Source: Dastarcus helophoroides
Taxonomy: Eukaryota; Arthropoda; Insecta; Coleoptera; Bothrideridae
Direction: 5' to 3'
Assembly (NCBI GenBank): GCA_028583605.1
Contig: CM053330.1
Span: 27,235,233 to 27,299,232 of the forward strand
DNA: 64,000 nucleotides
The notes under the pieces are model-generated. The model saw only the letters and a program-made list of their open reading frames with translations. It had not been told where the DNA came from and did no database searches. The first letter of the stretch is position 1. Every line of letters begins with the position of its first letter. This document shows, piece by piece, positions 61,201-64,000 of the stretch. The position numbers and the translations under genes were made by a program.

Positions 61201-61487
61201 ATCGATATTAGCAGCATTTTTCTCTCTGGTTTGTTCATAAAGTCAGTAAGCTTTTTCTGAAAAAAAATACATAAAACTATTAGCATGTTATCAATATAAT
61301 TTCAATTTGTTCTCAAGAACACAATTTAATTAAAATTTTAAGAATTAGCACTTACAAAGCTGTCGTTATCGCCCAACATTCGATTCCATCTGTCTTGCTT
61401 GATTTTGAAGGATTTGGAGAAATATTGGAAAAGGAAATCATACCGAGGGTCCTCTTCATCGTCTCCACCTTTTTTCTTGTCGCCCAT
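13322..61487 (-). CDS. Dhc93AB-like: Gene B: complete outer-arm beta-type axonemal dynein heavy chain, 18 exons
   Basis: This is the motor subunit of the axonemal outer dynein arm. Exons in transcript order are 61487-61356, 61256-60915, 59922-59027, 51845-50929, 50384-49726, 48587-48076, 42705-42366, 42273-41701, 36825-36296, 35352-34898, 34099-33369, 29397-27916, 25807-23552, 20211-17542, 16289-15927, 15604-15422, 15364-14988 and 13562-13322. All junctions are GT-AG and in phase, giving 4552 residues, the size expected for the family. P-loops are GPAGTGKT (AAA1, 1934-1941), GFAGTGKS (AAA2, 2215-2222), GPAGSGKT (AAA3, 2542-2549) and GVGGSGKQ (AAA4, 2890-2897). The AAA1 Walker B motif is CFDEFN (1984-1989). 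The ATG has A at -3 and G at +4. The class (DNAH9/11/17) is clear, but orthology to Dhc93AB rather than kl-5 is not settled. The introns are unusually repeat-rich. Confidence 0.96.
13563..14987 (-). other. Gene B intron 17
   Basis: The intron is 1425 bp. It holds short AAATTTT/TTTTTC cryptic repeat at about 13740-14240 and a TTA-type MITE at 14319-14752. The rest shows nothing. Confidence 0.75.
14319..14752 (+). mobile_element. Long MITE copy, TTA/TAA target type
   Basis: The copy starts GGGTGCGTTTAAGTTAGA, preceded by TAA, and continues through GACATTTTATGTCGACAC to about GTCTCTAATTTAGAAC. Its body matches 17048-17385 and the pieces at 43099-43372 and 45259-45348. Its right terminus has lost the expected inverted repeat. 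There is no coding capacity. Confidence 0.75.
14988..15364 (-). CDS. Gene B exon 17 (residues 4348-4472)
   Basis: The exon has 377 nt, from [19 protein letters not shown] to [10 protein letters not shown], ending in phase 2 at GCG|GTGAGT. It contains [20 protein letters not shown]. The preceding intron is only 57 bp (15421-15365). Confidence 0.95.
15422..15604 (-). CDS. Gene B exon 16 (residues 4287-4347)
   Basis: The exon has 183 nt and 61 codons, from [14 protein letters not shown] to ELFLGLK. The acceptor is TTTAAG and the donor AAG|GTAAAC. It includes [13 protein letters not shown]. Confidence 0.94.
15637..15893. mobile_element. Penelope-like terminal fragment (foldback) in intron 15
   Basis: The insertion is 257 bp and flanked by the 12-bp direct repeat AGTTTATGTTAT (15625-15636 and 15894-15905). 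Most of it is the reverse complement of the 3' region of the Penelope-like element at 46936-47141. About 55 bp at its right end return in the opposite sense (ATTGCCGATGTGGTAAAG), so the insertion folds back on itself. It makes up most of the 322-bp intron 15 (15926-15605). Removing it with one repeat copy leaves about 53 bp. Confidence 0.88.
15927..16289 (-). CDS. Gene B exon 15 (residues 4166-4286)
   Basis: The exon has 363 nt, from [17 protein letters not shown] to GMSKEDV. Two GT sites are possible at the end. GTATGA is preferred over GTTGTA because it is the better donor and restores the exact length of the gene A exon. Confidence 0.9.
16290..17541 (-). other. Gene B intron 14
   Basis: The intron is 1252 bp with donor GTAAGT and acceptor TTTTTAG. 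It contains a truncated MITE copy at 17048-17385. The open frame at 16631-17014 on the - strand resembles no family I know and is treated as chance. Confidence 0.7.
17048..17385 (+). mobile_element. Truncated long MITE copy
   Basis: The copy begins GGGTGCGTTTAGATTAGA right after TTA (17045-17047) and matches 14319-14752 for about 340 bp. The 3' part is missing. Confidence 0.72.
17542..20211 (-). CDS. Gene B exon 14 (residues 3276-4165): MTBD, CC2, AAA5, AAA6
   Basis: The exon has 2670 nt and 890 codons, the largest of the gene. It starts [16 protein letters not shown] after TTTACAG and ends EANNR|GTAAGT. In order it holds the distal microtubule-binding domain, the second stalk helix ([19 protein letters not shown]), AAA5 ([18 protein letters not shown] at 3528) and AAA6 ([32 protein letters not shown]). 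Gene A splits this region by an intron just before W3528; gene B does not. Confidence 0.95.
20458..21586. mobile_element. TIR element with about 150-bp inverted ends
   Basis: The ends TAAGGTGAGTC and, inverted, CAAGGTGATTC are flanked by TA. The inverted homology continues inward for about 150 bp, with blocks such as GATTGAGCTCAACATG and CTGGTTTAAGAGAT on the left and their complements on the right. The 1129-bp body has no visible transposase. TA flanks suggest the IS630-Tc1-mariner superfamily. Confidence 0.72.
22201..22262. repeat. (TA)n microsatellite
   Basis: About 31 uninterrupted TA units occur inside intron 13. Confidence 0.98.
22430..23510. repeat. Cryptic A/T repeat bounded by CGGTTTC blocks
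   Basis: The stretch is dominated by diverged AAATTTTGA/TCAAAATTT units. It begins near GTTTCGGTTTCGATAG and ends near CAGTTTCGGTTTCTCCC. The composition resembles the larger block at 53215-56425. Confidence 0.55.
23552..25807 (-). CDS. Gene B exon 13 (residues 2524-3275): AAA3, AAA4, CC1
   Basis: The exon has 2256 nt and 752 codons, from [19 protein letters not shown] to [16 protein letters not shown]. It carries the AAA3 P-loop [16 protein letters not shown], the AAA4 P-loop GVGGSGKQ, and the first stalk helix ([18 protein letters not shown]) leading into the microtubule-binding domain. Confidence 0.95.
26040..27225. repeat. Cryptic A/T repeat
   Basis: Irregular short-period AAATTTT, TTTCGA and GAAAATT units without open frames. 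Same type as in introns 11, 13 and 3. Confidence 0.55.
27230..27835. repeat. Tandem array, ~122-128 bp unit
   Basis: About 4.5 diverged units occur. Each has CCTTTCTTTAGT, CCAAGTAGGTACGTGGAGA, CGAGTTGAATAGTTTAAAG and a run like AATTAGGAAATATTATAAAC. Anchors occur at about 27262, 27384, 27512 and 27682, with a compound unit at 27512-27680. Confidence 0.85.
27916..29397 (-). CDS. Gene B exon 12 (residues 2030-2523): end of AAA1, AAA2
   Basis: The exon has 1482 nt and 494 codons, from [20 protein letters not shown] to LVNTAETTR. It contains the AAA1 sensor segment, RPCAMVVPD, the AAA2 P-loop GFAGTGKS, and [14 protein letters not shown]. The acceptor is TTTTTAG and the donor AGG|GTAAAT. Confidence 0.95.
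29785..29995 (+). repeat. Purine-rich tract (GGAAA/GAAA)
   Basis: About 210 bp are almost entirely A and G on the + strand, so pyrimidine-rich in the gene B transcript. Units are GGAAAAGAAA and AAGGAAGG. Confidence 0.85.
30604..31996. mobile_element. Multi-hairpin TIR element
   Basis: A left hairpin (30604-30719) pairs TGATACAAGTGTTAAAAG with its complement around a GC-richer loop, CGGAACGAGCGTAGCGAG. A second inverted pair joins TTTTGTAAAACTGTTA (30727-30742) to TAACAGTTTTACAAAA (31971-31986). Two more hairpins lie at 31857-31901 and 31922-31969. No transposase could be read. The family is unassigned. Confidence 0.6.
31648..31843. mobile_element. hAT-type MITE nested in the multi-hairpin element
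   Basis: The copy is 196 bp, starts CAGTGTTTCCTAAA and ends TTTGGGAAACGCTG. These are inverted ends of the CAGNGNTTC kind known for hAT elements. The inner ends pair GGATCACAACCCGG with complementary sequence. Flanking octamers CTGCATAT and CTATATTT are only partly alike. Confidence 0.65.
31997..33340. repeat. Cryptic A/T repeat
   Basis: Degenerate AAATTTTGA/TTTTAAAA units fill the stretch between the element and exon 11. Confidence 0.55.
33369..34099 (-). CDS. Gene B exon 11 (residues 1786-2029): AAA1 ATPase site
   Basis: The exon has 731 nt, from [20 protein letters not shown] to [15 protein letters not shown]. It carries the main ATPase: Walker [16 protein letters not shown], then [11 protein letters not shown] and Walker [10 protein letters not shown]. 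An upstream AG (ATCATAG, 34113) was rejected as acceptor because only TTCTAG|GCACCC keeps the conserved CTQIWW reading. Confidence 0.95.
34100..34897 (-). other. Gene B intron 10, mostly a purine-rich tract
   Basis: The intron is 798 bp. About 34320-34750 is almost wholly purine on the + strand (GGAAAGAAG, GAAGGAAGG). Confidence 0.8.
34320..34750 (+). repeat. Purine-rich tract (~430 bp)
   Basis: A long AG tract with GGAAAGAA-like units, equivalent to a long CU tract in the gene B pre-mRNA. It is similar in kind to 29785-29995. Confidence 0.85.
34898..35352 (-). CDS. Gene B exon 10 (residues 1634-1785): linker
   Basis: The exon has 455 nt, from [20 protein letters not shown] to [12 protein letters not shown]. 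It contains [20 protein letters not shown], a hallmark of the dynein linker. The acceptor is GACAG and the donor GTG|GTGAGT. Confidence 0.95.
35353..36295 (-). other. Gene B intron 9
   Basis: The intron is 943 bp. It contains a truncated 3' end of the jockey-like element at 36226-36271; the rest shows nothing. Confidence 0.7.
36226..36271 (+). mobile_element. Extreme 3' end of a jockey-like element with poly(A)
   Basis: CTTTGCGAGTGGATTAAAC followed by a run of nine A matches the 3' terminus of the larger element at 43374-45258, in the opposite orientation. It is a 5'-truncated copy of about 40 bp. Confidence 0.7.
36296..36825 (-). CDS. Gene B exon 9 (residues 1458-1633): tail to linker
   Basis: The exon has 530 nt, from [20 protein letters not shown] to NIVVATNQP, ending in phase 2. 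It contains [18 protein letters not shown] and [20 protein letters not shown], characteristic of the linker of axonemal heavy chains. Confidence 0.95.
37092..38154. mobile_element. Tc1/mariner-like element, non-autonomous (copy 1)
   Basis: The 1063-bp element starts CACGGTGGTCAAAAAATG and ends CATTTTTTTAGCTCACCATG, flanked by TA. Inverted homology extends inward: CAAAAATATTTGTCACTTT near 37255 against AAAGTGACAAATG near 37977. No transposase frame is present. Confidence 0.8.
38855..39058. mobile_element. Foldback MITE, 204 bp, TTA/TAA flanks
   Basis: The left end GGGAGCGTTTAGATTAGACA is paired with an inverted right end of about 45 bp (ATGTCAGAGAGAAATGTACG then AATAAAGTGTCTAGTC). It is preceded by TTA and followed by TAA. 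Same family as 42897-43098. Confidence 0.85.
39898..41432. mobile_element. Tc1/mariner-like element (copy 2) with a solo LTR inside
   Basis: The left end CACACAGTGGCCAAAAAAAT and right end TTTTTTTTTGGCCAACCGTG are flanked by TA. Subterminal blocks match copy 1, such as AAAATTTCATAAAAA and CTAATAATAACACTAG. Without the LTR insertion it would be about 1.2 kb. No transposase frame is seen. Confidence 0.8.
40059..40392 (+). mobile_element. Solo LTR, 334 bp
   Basis: It starts TGCAACAAAATGTAG and ends ACACGCAACA, flanked by the direct repeat ATAT (40055-40058 and 40393-40396). Length and internal layout resemble the 5' LTR at 6472-6805: a GCGG/GGCGTTTCC-type block, repeated AGTTAGTCAG, and a GCCGATAA end. 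It is a related gypsy family reduced by LTR recombination, lying inside the mariner-like copy 2. Confidence 0.82.
41701..42273 (-). CDS. Gene B exon 8 (residues 1267-1457): tail
   Basis: The exon has 573 nt and 191 codons, from [20 protein letters not shown] to [10 protein letters not shown]. The acceptor is TTTCAG and the donor AAAG|GTAATT. It contains [16 protein letters not shown], the end of the conserved second tail domain. This exon has an orphan paralog at 12236-11715. Confidence 0.95.
42366..42705 (-). CDS. Gene B exon 7 (residues 1153-1266): tail
   Basis: The exon has 340 nt, from [20 protein letters not shown] to [10 protein letters not shown], with the split Arg codon at its start. 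The following intron 7 is only 92 bp. Confidence 0.94.
42897..43098. mobile_element. Foldback MITE, 202 bp, TTA target
   Basis: The ends GGGAGAGTTTAGATTA and, inverted, GGGTGAGTTTAGATTA are flanked on both sides by TTA (42894-42896, 43099-43101). A 3-bp TTA duplication and GGG-started ends suggest the PIF/Harbinger superfamily. Confidence 0.85.
43099..45348. mobile_element. Long MITE split by a jockey-like insertion
   Basis: The parts 43099-43372 and 45259-45348 match consecutive parts of the long MITE at 14319-14752. The junction falls between CAGCTAC and TTTGTGTCATAG of that copy. The right end, CTAATATAAACGCTCCC, is followed by TTA and pairs with GGGAGCGTTTA ends. Confidence 0.8.
43374..45258 (-). 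pseudogene. 5'-truncated jockey/CR1-like non-LTR retrotransposon
   Basis: The - strand frames belong to a non-LTR reverse transcriptase. They include [17 protein letters not shown] (44763-45002), [27 protein letters not shown] and [20 protein letters not shown]. The active-site YADD is at 44283-44272, and a C-terminal [14 protein letters not shown] frame lies at 43413-43664. Several frameshifts and stops split it, and the endonuclease is missing. The 3' end GGATTAAAC plus A-run is confirmed by the fragment at 36226-36271. Related debris at 60190-60265 matches the 43440-43500 stretch. Confidence 0.85.
45355..45887. repeat. ~100-130 bp tandem array, part 1
   Basis: Diverged units share CATTAGTTAAC, a CTTTTCTATCTTAAGTAC-like block, AACGCTCTAAG and TTAGAGTTGTGAAAGA. 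A further unit is at 42730-42893, left of the MITE. Confidence 0.75.
45897..47141 (+). pseudogene. 5'-truncated Penelope-like retroelement
   Basis: The open frame to 46486 is the C-terminal part of a Penelope-type reverse transcriptase. It contains [35 protein letters not shown] and DSNHCPQQK. The position expected to read YVDD reads YVDH (45965-45976). A GIY-YIG endonuclease remnant ([12 protein letters not shown] near 46600) follows, broken by stops. The 3' region (46936-47141) matches the fragment in intron 15. The direct repeat TGAGCATCT flanks it (45888-45896, 47142-47150). The first Met of the open frame lies in the target repeat, so it is not a true start. Confidence 0.88.
47151..48060. 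repeat. ~100-130 bp tandem array, part 2
   Basis: This continues the array on the other side of the Penelope insertion. Unit anchors (GTACAAACG.TCTAAG or equivalent) lie near 47228, 47325, 47443, 47597, 47685, 47776, 47889 and 48005. Confidence 0.78.
48076..48587 (-). CDS. Gene B exon 6 (residues 983-1152): tail
   Basis: The exon has 512 nt, from [20 protein letters not shown] to EGWLRLDC, ending in phase 2 at CAG|GTAAAA. It contains [16 protein letters not shown] and [11 protein letters not shown], as in beta-class tails. Confidence 0.94.
48588..49725 (-). other. Gene B intron 5
   Basis: The intron is 1138 bp. It holds T-rich cryptic repeat at about 48690-49390; the rest shows nothing. Confidence 0.7.
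49726..50384 (-). CDS. Gene B exon 5 (residues 763-982): tail with low-complexity insertion
   Basis: The exon has 659 nt, from [20 protein letters not shown] to TPFLEL. The flanking sequence ([30 protein letters not shown]) is ordinary dynein tail. Residues about 857-923 form an insertion: an acidic run of E/D, eleven prolines, a lysine-rich [19 protein letters not shown] segment, then EEEEEVDP. Frame and splice sites are intact, so it is presumably translated. Confidence 0.93.
49903..50103 (-). repeat. Poly-Glu / poly-Pro / Lys-rich coding insertion
   Basis: About 67 codons of simple-sequence coding DNA (GAA/GAG, CCN, AAG/GGN) within exon 5, absent at this place from the vertebrate family members I recall. 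Confidence 0.8.
50385..50928 (-). other. Gene B intron 4, no feature seen
   Basis: The intron is 544 bp, with donor GTAAGT and acceptor TTTTAG. It is AT-rich with no recognisable repeat or RNA. Confidence 0.7.
50929..51845 (-). CDS. Gene B exon 4 (residues 457-762): tail
   Basis: The exon has 917 nt. It begins with the split Arg codon and [20 protein letters not shown] and ends [13 protein letters not shown]. It contains [20 protein letters not shown] and [11 protein letters not shown], typical of the heavy-chain tail region that docks intermediate chains. Confidence 0.95.
52532..52864 (+). mobile_element. Putative solo LTR
   Basis: The candidate is 333 bp, starts TGTACTTTAACG and ends CAGCATAACA. 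An AATAAA-containing 3' third and TCGCGATGAC/GTGCAGGTA-like blocks recall the other two LTRs. No clear target duplication is visible, so the boundaries are tentative. Confidence 0.35.
53215..56425. repeat. 3.2-kb cryptic A/T repeat bounded by GGAACNGAACCGG blocks
   Basis: Similar direct blocks at 53215-53330 and 56310-56425 share GAACTGAACCGAAAAC and TCGGAACGAAAACCGGAAC. The interior is made of diverged units of about 12-20 bp. From 53340 to about 54350 they read T-rich (TTTCTCAAAATTTCGAC-like). From about 54360 to 56040 they read A-rich (GAAAAAAGTCGAAATTTTG). The strand polarity therefore switches midway. No coding sequence. Confidence 0.7.
56430..56640 (-). mobile_element. tRNA-derived SINE
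   Basis: On the - strand an A-box-like TGGTCCAGTGG (56619-56609) and a B-box-like GGGTTCGATTCCC (56578-56566) are spaced as in a tRNA. They are followed by a tRNA-unrelated body containing CAAGGTCGACTTAGCC and AATGAGTACTCAGGTGTAAC. The acceptor and T stems do not pair well, so it is a SINE head and not a working tRNA. Confidence 0.7.
57114..57848. mobile_element. hAT-type MITE with ATCGAT repeats, 735 bp
   Basis: The inverted ends TAGGGATGATCGATAT and ATATCGATCATCCCTA are flanked by the 8-bp direct repeat ACTCGAAT (57106-57113, 57849-57856). Eight-bp duplications and TAGGG ends are typical of hAT transposons. Subterminal regions are rich in ACATCGATGTT/ATCGATATT units. No transposase is seen. 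Confidence 0.9.
57975..58344. repeat. Long near-perfect inverted repeat (172-bp arms)
   Basis: The arms 57975-58146 and 58173-58344 are complementary at 170 of 172 positions, with a 26-bp spacer. The apex, 58118-58177, is a copy (one mismatch) of 56999-57058. There is no target duplication or coding content. Confidence 0.95.
59027..59922 (-). CDS. Gene B exon 3 (residues 159-456): tail
   Basis: The exon has 896 nt. It starts [20 protein letters not shown] with a GTG codon that is internal and not a start. It ends GGLRG in phase 2 at AAG|GTTTGT. It contains [20 protein letters not shown], the dimerisation/tail domain signature of heavy chains. Confidence 0.95.
59923..60914 (-). other. Gene B intron 2
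   Basis: The intron is 992 bp, mostly cryptic A/T repeat. Sequence at about 60190-60265 resembles the 3' part of the jockey-like element (compare 43440-43500). Confidence 0.65.
60915..61256 (-). CDS. Gene B exon 2 (residues 45-158): N-terminal tail
   Basis: The exon has 342 nt and 114 codons, from [20 protein letters not shown] to RSFKNTVDE. It contains [20 protein letters not shown] and [20 protein letters not shown], found near the N-terminus of DNAH9-class proteins. The acceptor is TTTTTCAG and the donor GAG|GTAAAT. Confidence 0.95.
61356..61487 (-). CDS. Gene B exon 1 (residues 1-44)
   Basis: The exon has 132 nt. The ATG at 61487-61485 has A at -3 and G at +4. The protein begins [20 protein letters not shown] and continues [16 protein letters not shown], matching the short charged start usual for insect beta-class chains. 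The donor is TTT|GTAAGT and intron 1 is 99 bp. Confidence 0.93.
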
Positions 61488-62480
61488 AGTGGCGTCGGAT
61501 TTGCGGCACTTTTAAAACATTCCCTACCTATCCCACACTTGCTTGTCAAACTTGACAAAAGTGTTTACTGAAAATAAGTGTTCACTAAGCAACGGTTGCA
61601 ATCGATATTGCCGTTAGCCGACTTGACTGGCACTTAGGGAAACAGCTCGTAAAATAGAGAAATTAGCACCTATCACGGGATTGAATGTGTTACCGGGTTT
61701 TTGTCAAGTTCGCGCGCGGCTCACGTCGAACCTGAAGGACATCAAGATGATTAATTATATCGAGCGGTTTTTCGATTCAATTTGATGATTAAAAACGGGA
61801 AAACTTCTCGATTTTTAGCTGGAGGAGCGAAATTACACATAATGTTCTGCCTTTGCAACTCTTGCATTATCATGTCACAATTTTTGTGACTTTGGATATT
61901 CGATAAGACCGTGGCGTAAATAATGCACGTCGGTGGATTTGGCAACGTAATAACCAGATGTTGTCGAGGGTTGTTCTTAAGGGAGATACCTATATTAATC
62001 TCCGGATTAAAAGCGTATCATAGTTGAACTTTGCCGTGAAGCCTTTTCCTGGAATTTGCTCCGAAGCTGCCGAGATAAAGGAAGGTTGATTTTATGTAGG
62101 AGAGCGCGGGAGAGAATGAGTACAAATGGAGAGTAAGTTTATTGCGAAACGATGACGAATTATCCCATCGGGAATTGTTTATCGGGGCGTTAATTGCGAC
62201 TCTAGAAAATTGAAAATTTTGGTAAGTGATTTGCTGTAAGGAAGATCGATAATTAGAGGAATTAACGTTTGATGCCCCATGAGATATAGTTATATAACAA
62301 GCATTAACGTTTCCCAACCGCAGTTAATTAAGATGCAGTCAGTGTGTGTATAATTTTGACTGCCACTATGATGTCTTTGCAGGATTAACCTGAAACATTT
62401 TGATTGTTTCTAATCAAATTTGCATATCTGATAGGCTTTACACTTGTTGTCTTTCATTTTGCAGCTATTACTAACCAAGA
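61488..62480 (-). promoter_or_regulatory. Upstream region of gene B
   Basis: This is the presumed 5' UTR and promoter. It is less A/T-biased near 61500-61760, with CG-containing stretches such as TTCGCGCGCGGC. It has no gene. No clear TATA box was assigned. Confidence 0.45.
61580..61600 (-). promoter_or_regulatory. Candidate RFX (X-box-like) site
   Basis: GTTCACTAAGCAAC (61580-61593) has a perfect right half-site (AGCAAC) and an imperfect left one. It overlaps the inverted pair GCAAC-G-GTTGC. It lies about 95 bp upstream of the ATG. RFX sites near the start are known for ciliary genes. The match is imperfect. Confidence 0.4.
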
Positions 62481-62499
62481 GAAAATAATAAAAATTAAT

Positions 62500-63525
62500 G
62501 TACTCATTTAGTAGTAGCCTTCTTGAGAAAAATAACTAATTTTGATTTGAAACTGTTTAAGAAAAGTGACGACTCGAATATCTTTCAAAAGAGTACCTAA
62601 GACACTTTAGAAAAAGTCTCTGAATTTGTCTTGGGACTTAAAAAGAGTATGATTTTGATTCAAAACCCTTTCAAACAATTTTCTAATTTCGACTTCGGGC
62701 ACTTTCAGGTAAATGACTGATTTCGACTTGAAATATTTTCAGAGAAGTGACAGATTTAAATTGACCTATTTTAAAAACAGTGCCTGATTTAGACTCAAAA
62801 CTCTTAAAGAAAAGTGTTTATTTTCCAACTAGAGACACTTTTAAAAATGTCTCATTTCGATTGGAGAGAGATACTTCTAAAAAATTGTCTAATTTTGATT
62901 TGAGAAAGGTGCCTCATTTCAATTCGACAAATTAAAAAAAAACATTTTAACAGCAAGAGATTTGAGGCTTGAGAAAAACAGGCGTCTGATTTTACCACAA
63001 AAAAGTGTCTAATTTCGCTTCAAGACACTTATGTACTTTCGATTATGTACTTAGGATTTAAGAAAATATCTTATTTCGACTAGAAACCTGAAAAAAGTGA
63101 ATAATTTCGACTCGAAACGCGTTAAAAAAATTGTCTAATTTTGGCTAAAGACACTTCAGTGAAGTGCCTGGACAGTGCAAGAAAAATGGCCGATATTGAT
63201 CCAAAGCACTTTCAAAAAAGTGTTTAATTTCGATTAGGGACACTTCGGAAAGGTGTTTGCTTCCGGTTCTAGGCTGTATGATTTAGATTCAAAACACTTT
63301 CAAAATTTGTTTAATTTTGACTTGGAACCCTTAAGAGTAAGAACTGATTTCAACTCGAAACACTCTCATAAAAATGTCAGATTTCGATTTGACACATTTT
63401 ATAAAAATGATTTAGTCGACTTGAAACATTTTAAGAAATATGTCTGATTTCCACTCTTAAACATTTTAGGAAAAGTGCCCGATCTCCACTGAATACTTTT
63501 TAAGAAAAGTGTCCAATTTAAACTG
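62500..63525. repeat. Diverged ~40-bp tandem array
   Basis: More than twenty irregular units share CACTTT..AAAAAGTGTCT, AATTTCGA and GACTCGAAAC, as at 62570-62620, 63000-63030 and 63130-63180. No coding sequence. Confidence 0.7.
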
Positions 63526-63528
63526 GAT

Positions 63529-63700
63529 TAGGGATGCACAAAATTTTTAAAACATCAATATTGTATTCCATTGATGTATCGCAAATGAAATATCGATATG
63601 TTTCGATACATCAGTAAATTCATTTGATATTCGATGTATCGTATAAATCCAATGTCATATAGTAGGACTCTTCAACCAGCGAAGCGCGCGCCTCTCATAA
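63529..63700. mobile_element. Left end of a second TAGGGATG (hAT-type) MITE
   Basis: TAGGGATGCACAAAAT is followed by TATCGATATGTTTCGATAC-like repeats, as in the MITE at 57114-57848. The right end and target duplication are not found before the window ends, so its extent is uncertain. Confidence 0.5.
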
Positions 63701-64000
63701 TTTCGCCTTTTTAAAAATTCTTTCCTTTTTAACCCAATGTTGTTTACTCATTTAAAATTTTCGACTTTTTTAAAAATCATTCAAGATTCGACATTTAATA
63801 AAAAAAAATTGAAAAGGTCAAAAAAAATTTCGCTTCAGTTATATCTTCAGTTTTTTTTTATTAAACTTCGAAAATTGCAACTATTTATAACAACTTCAGT
63901 TTTTAAGCTTTAAATTTATTTGAAAATATTGAGTTCTTTGAAAAGTTGAAATTTTTTTTTACGATTTTGTTCCAGAATTAGGATTTCTTTTTCCAGAATT
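63700..64000. other. A/T-rich DNA, nothing recognised
   Basis: Homopolymer-rich AT sequence of the same cryptic kind as in the introns. No gene or RNA seen. Confidence 0.5.

Overview
This is eukaryotic DNA from an insect. It is AT-rich, has GT-AG introns and no bacterial-type genes, and its mobile elements (Ty3/gypsy, jockey/CR1-like, Penelope-like, Tc1/mariner-like, hAT and TTA-target MITEs) are typical of insects. I cannot name the species. The window is dominated by two paralogous axonemal dynein heavy chain genes of the outer-arm beta class (vertebrate DNAH9/11/17, Drosophila Dhc93AB/kl-5), arranged tail to tail.

Layout. Gene A (+ strand, 1136-6032) enters from the left edge. Only its last five exons, 1025 codons from AAA5 to the C-terminus, are in the window. 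Gene B (- strand, 61487 down to 13322) is complete: 18 exons with GT-AG introns keep one open frame that I count at 4552 codons plus stop. It reads from the N-terminal tail through AAA1-AAA4, the stalk and microtubule-binding domain, AAA5-AAA6 and the C-terminal domain. The last four exons have the same lengths in A and B (363, 183, 377, 241 nt), so the genes are duplicates with a preserved splice pattern. Between them lie a decayed Ty3/gypsy-like retrotransposon (6472-11211, 4-bp target duplication) and an orphan degenerate copy of gene B exon 8 (12236-11715).

Gene B is about 48 kb long although its coding sequence is only 13.7 kb, because its introns are full of repeats. Intron 3 holds a putative solo LTR, a 3-kb block of A/T-rich cryptic repeat, a tRNA-headed SINE, an hAT-type MITE and a 172-bp-armed near-perfect hairpin. 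Intron 6 is a ~100-130 bp tandem array invaded by MITEs, a jockey-like element and a Penelope-like element. Intron 8 carries two Tc1/mariner-like elements, one interrupted by a 334-bp solo LTR, plus a foldback MITE. Intron 11 holds a multi-hairpin element with a nested hAT MITE. Intron 12 has a ~125-bp tandem array. Intron 13 has a TIR element and a (TA)n tract. Intron 15 was enlarged from about 53 to 322 bp by a Penelope terminal fragment with a 12-bp target duplication.

Right of gene B (61488-64000) is its presumed promoter, with a candidate RFX-type half-site pair about 95 bp upstream of the ATG, then a diverged ~40-bp tandem array and the start of another hAT-type MITE. The two dyneins would act as motor subunits of the axonemal outer arm in cilia or sperm flagella. 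Nothing in the window looks like an unknown enzymatic system. The notable signals are the paralog architecture, the orphan exon, an acidic/proline/lysine insertion in the dynein tail, and a stratified record of nested insertions.
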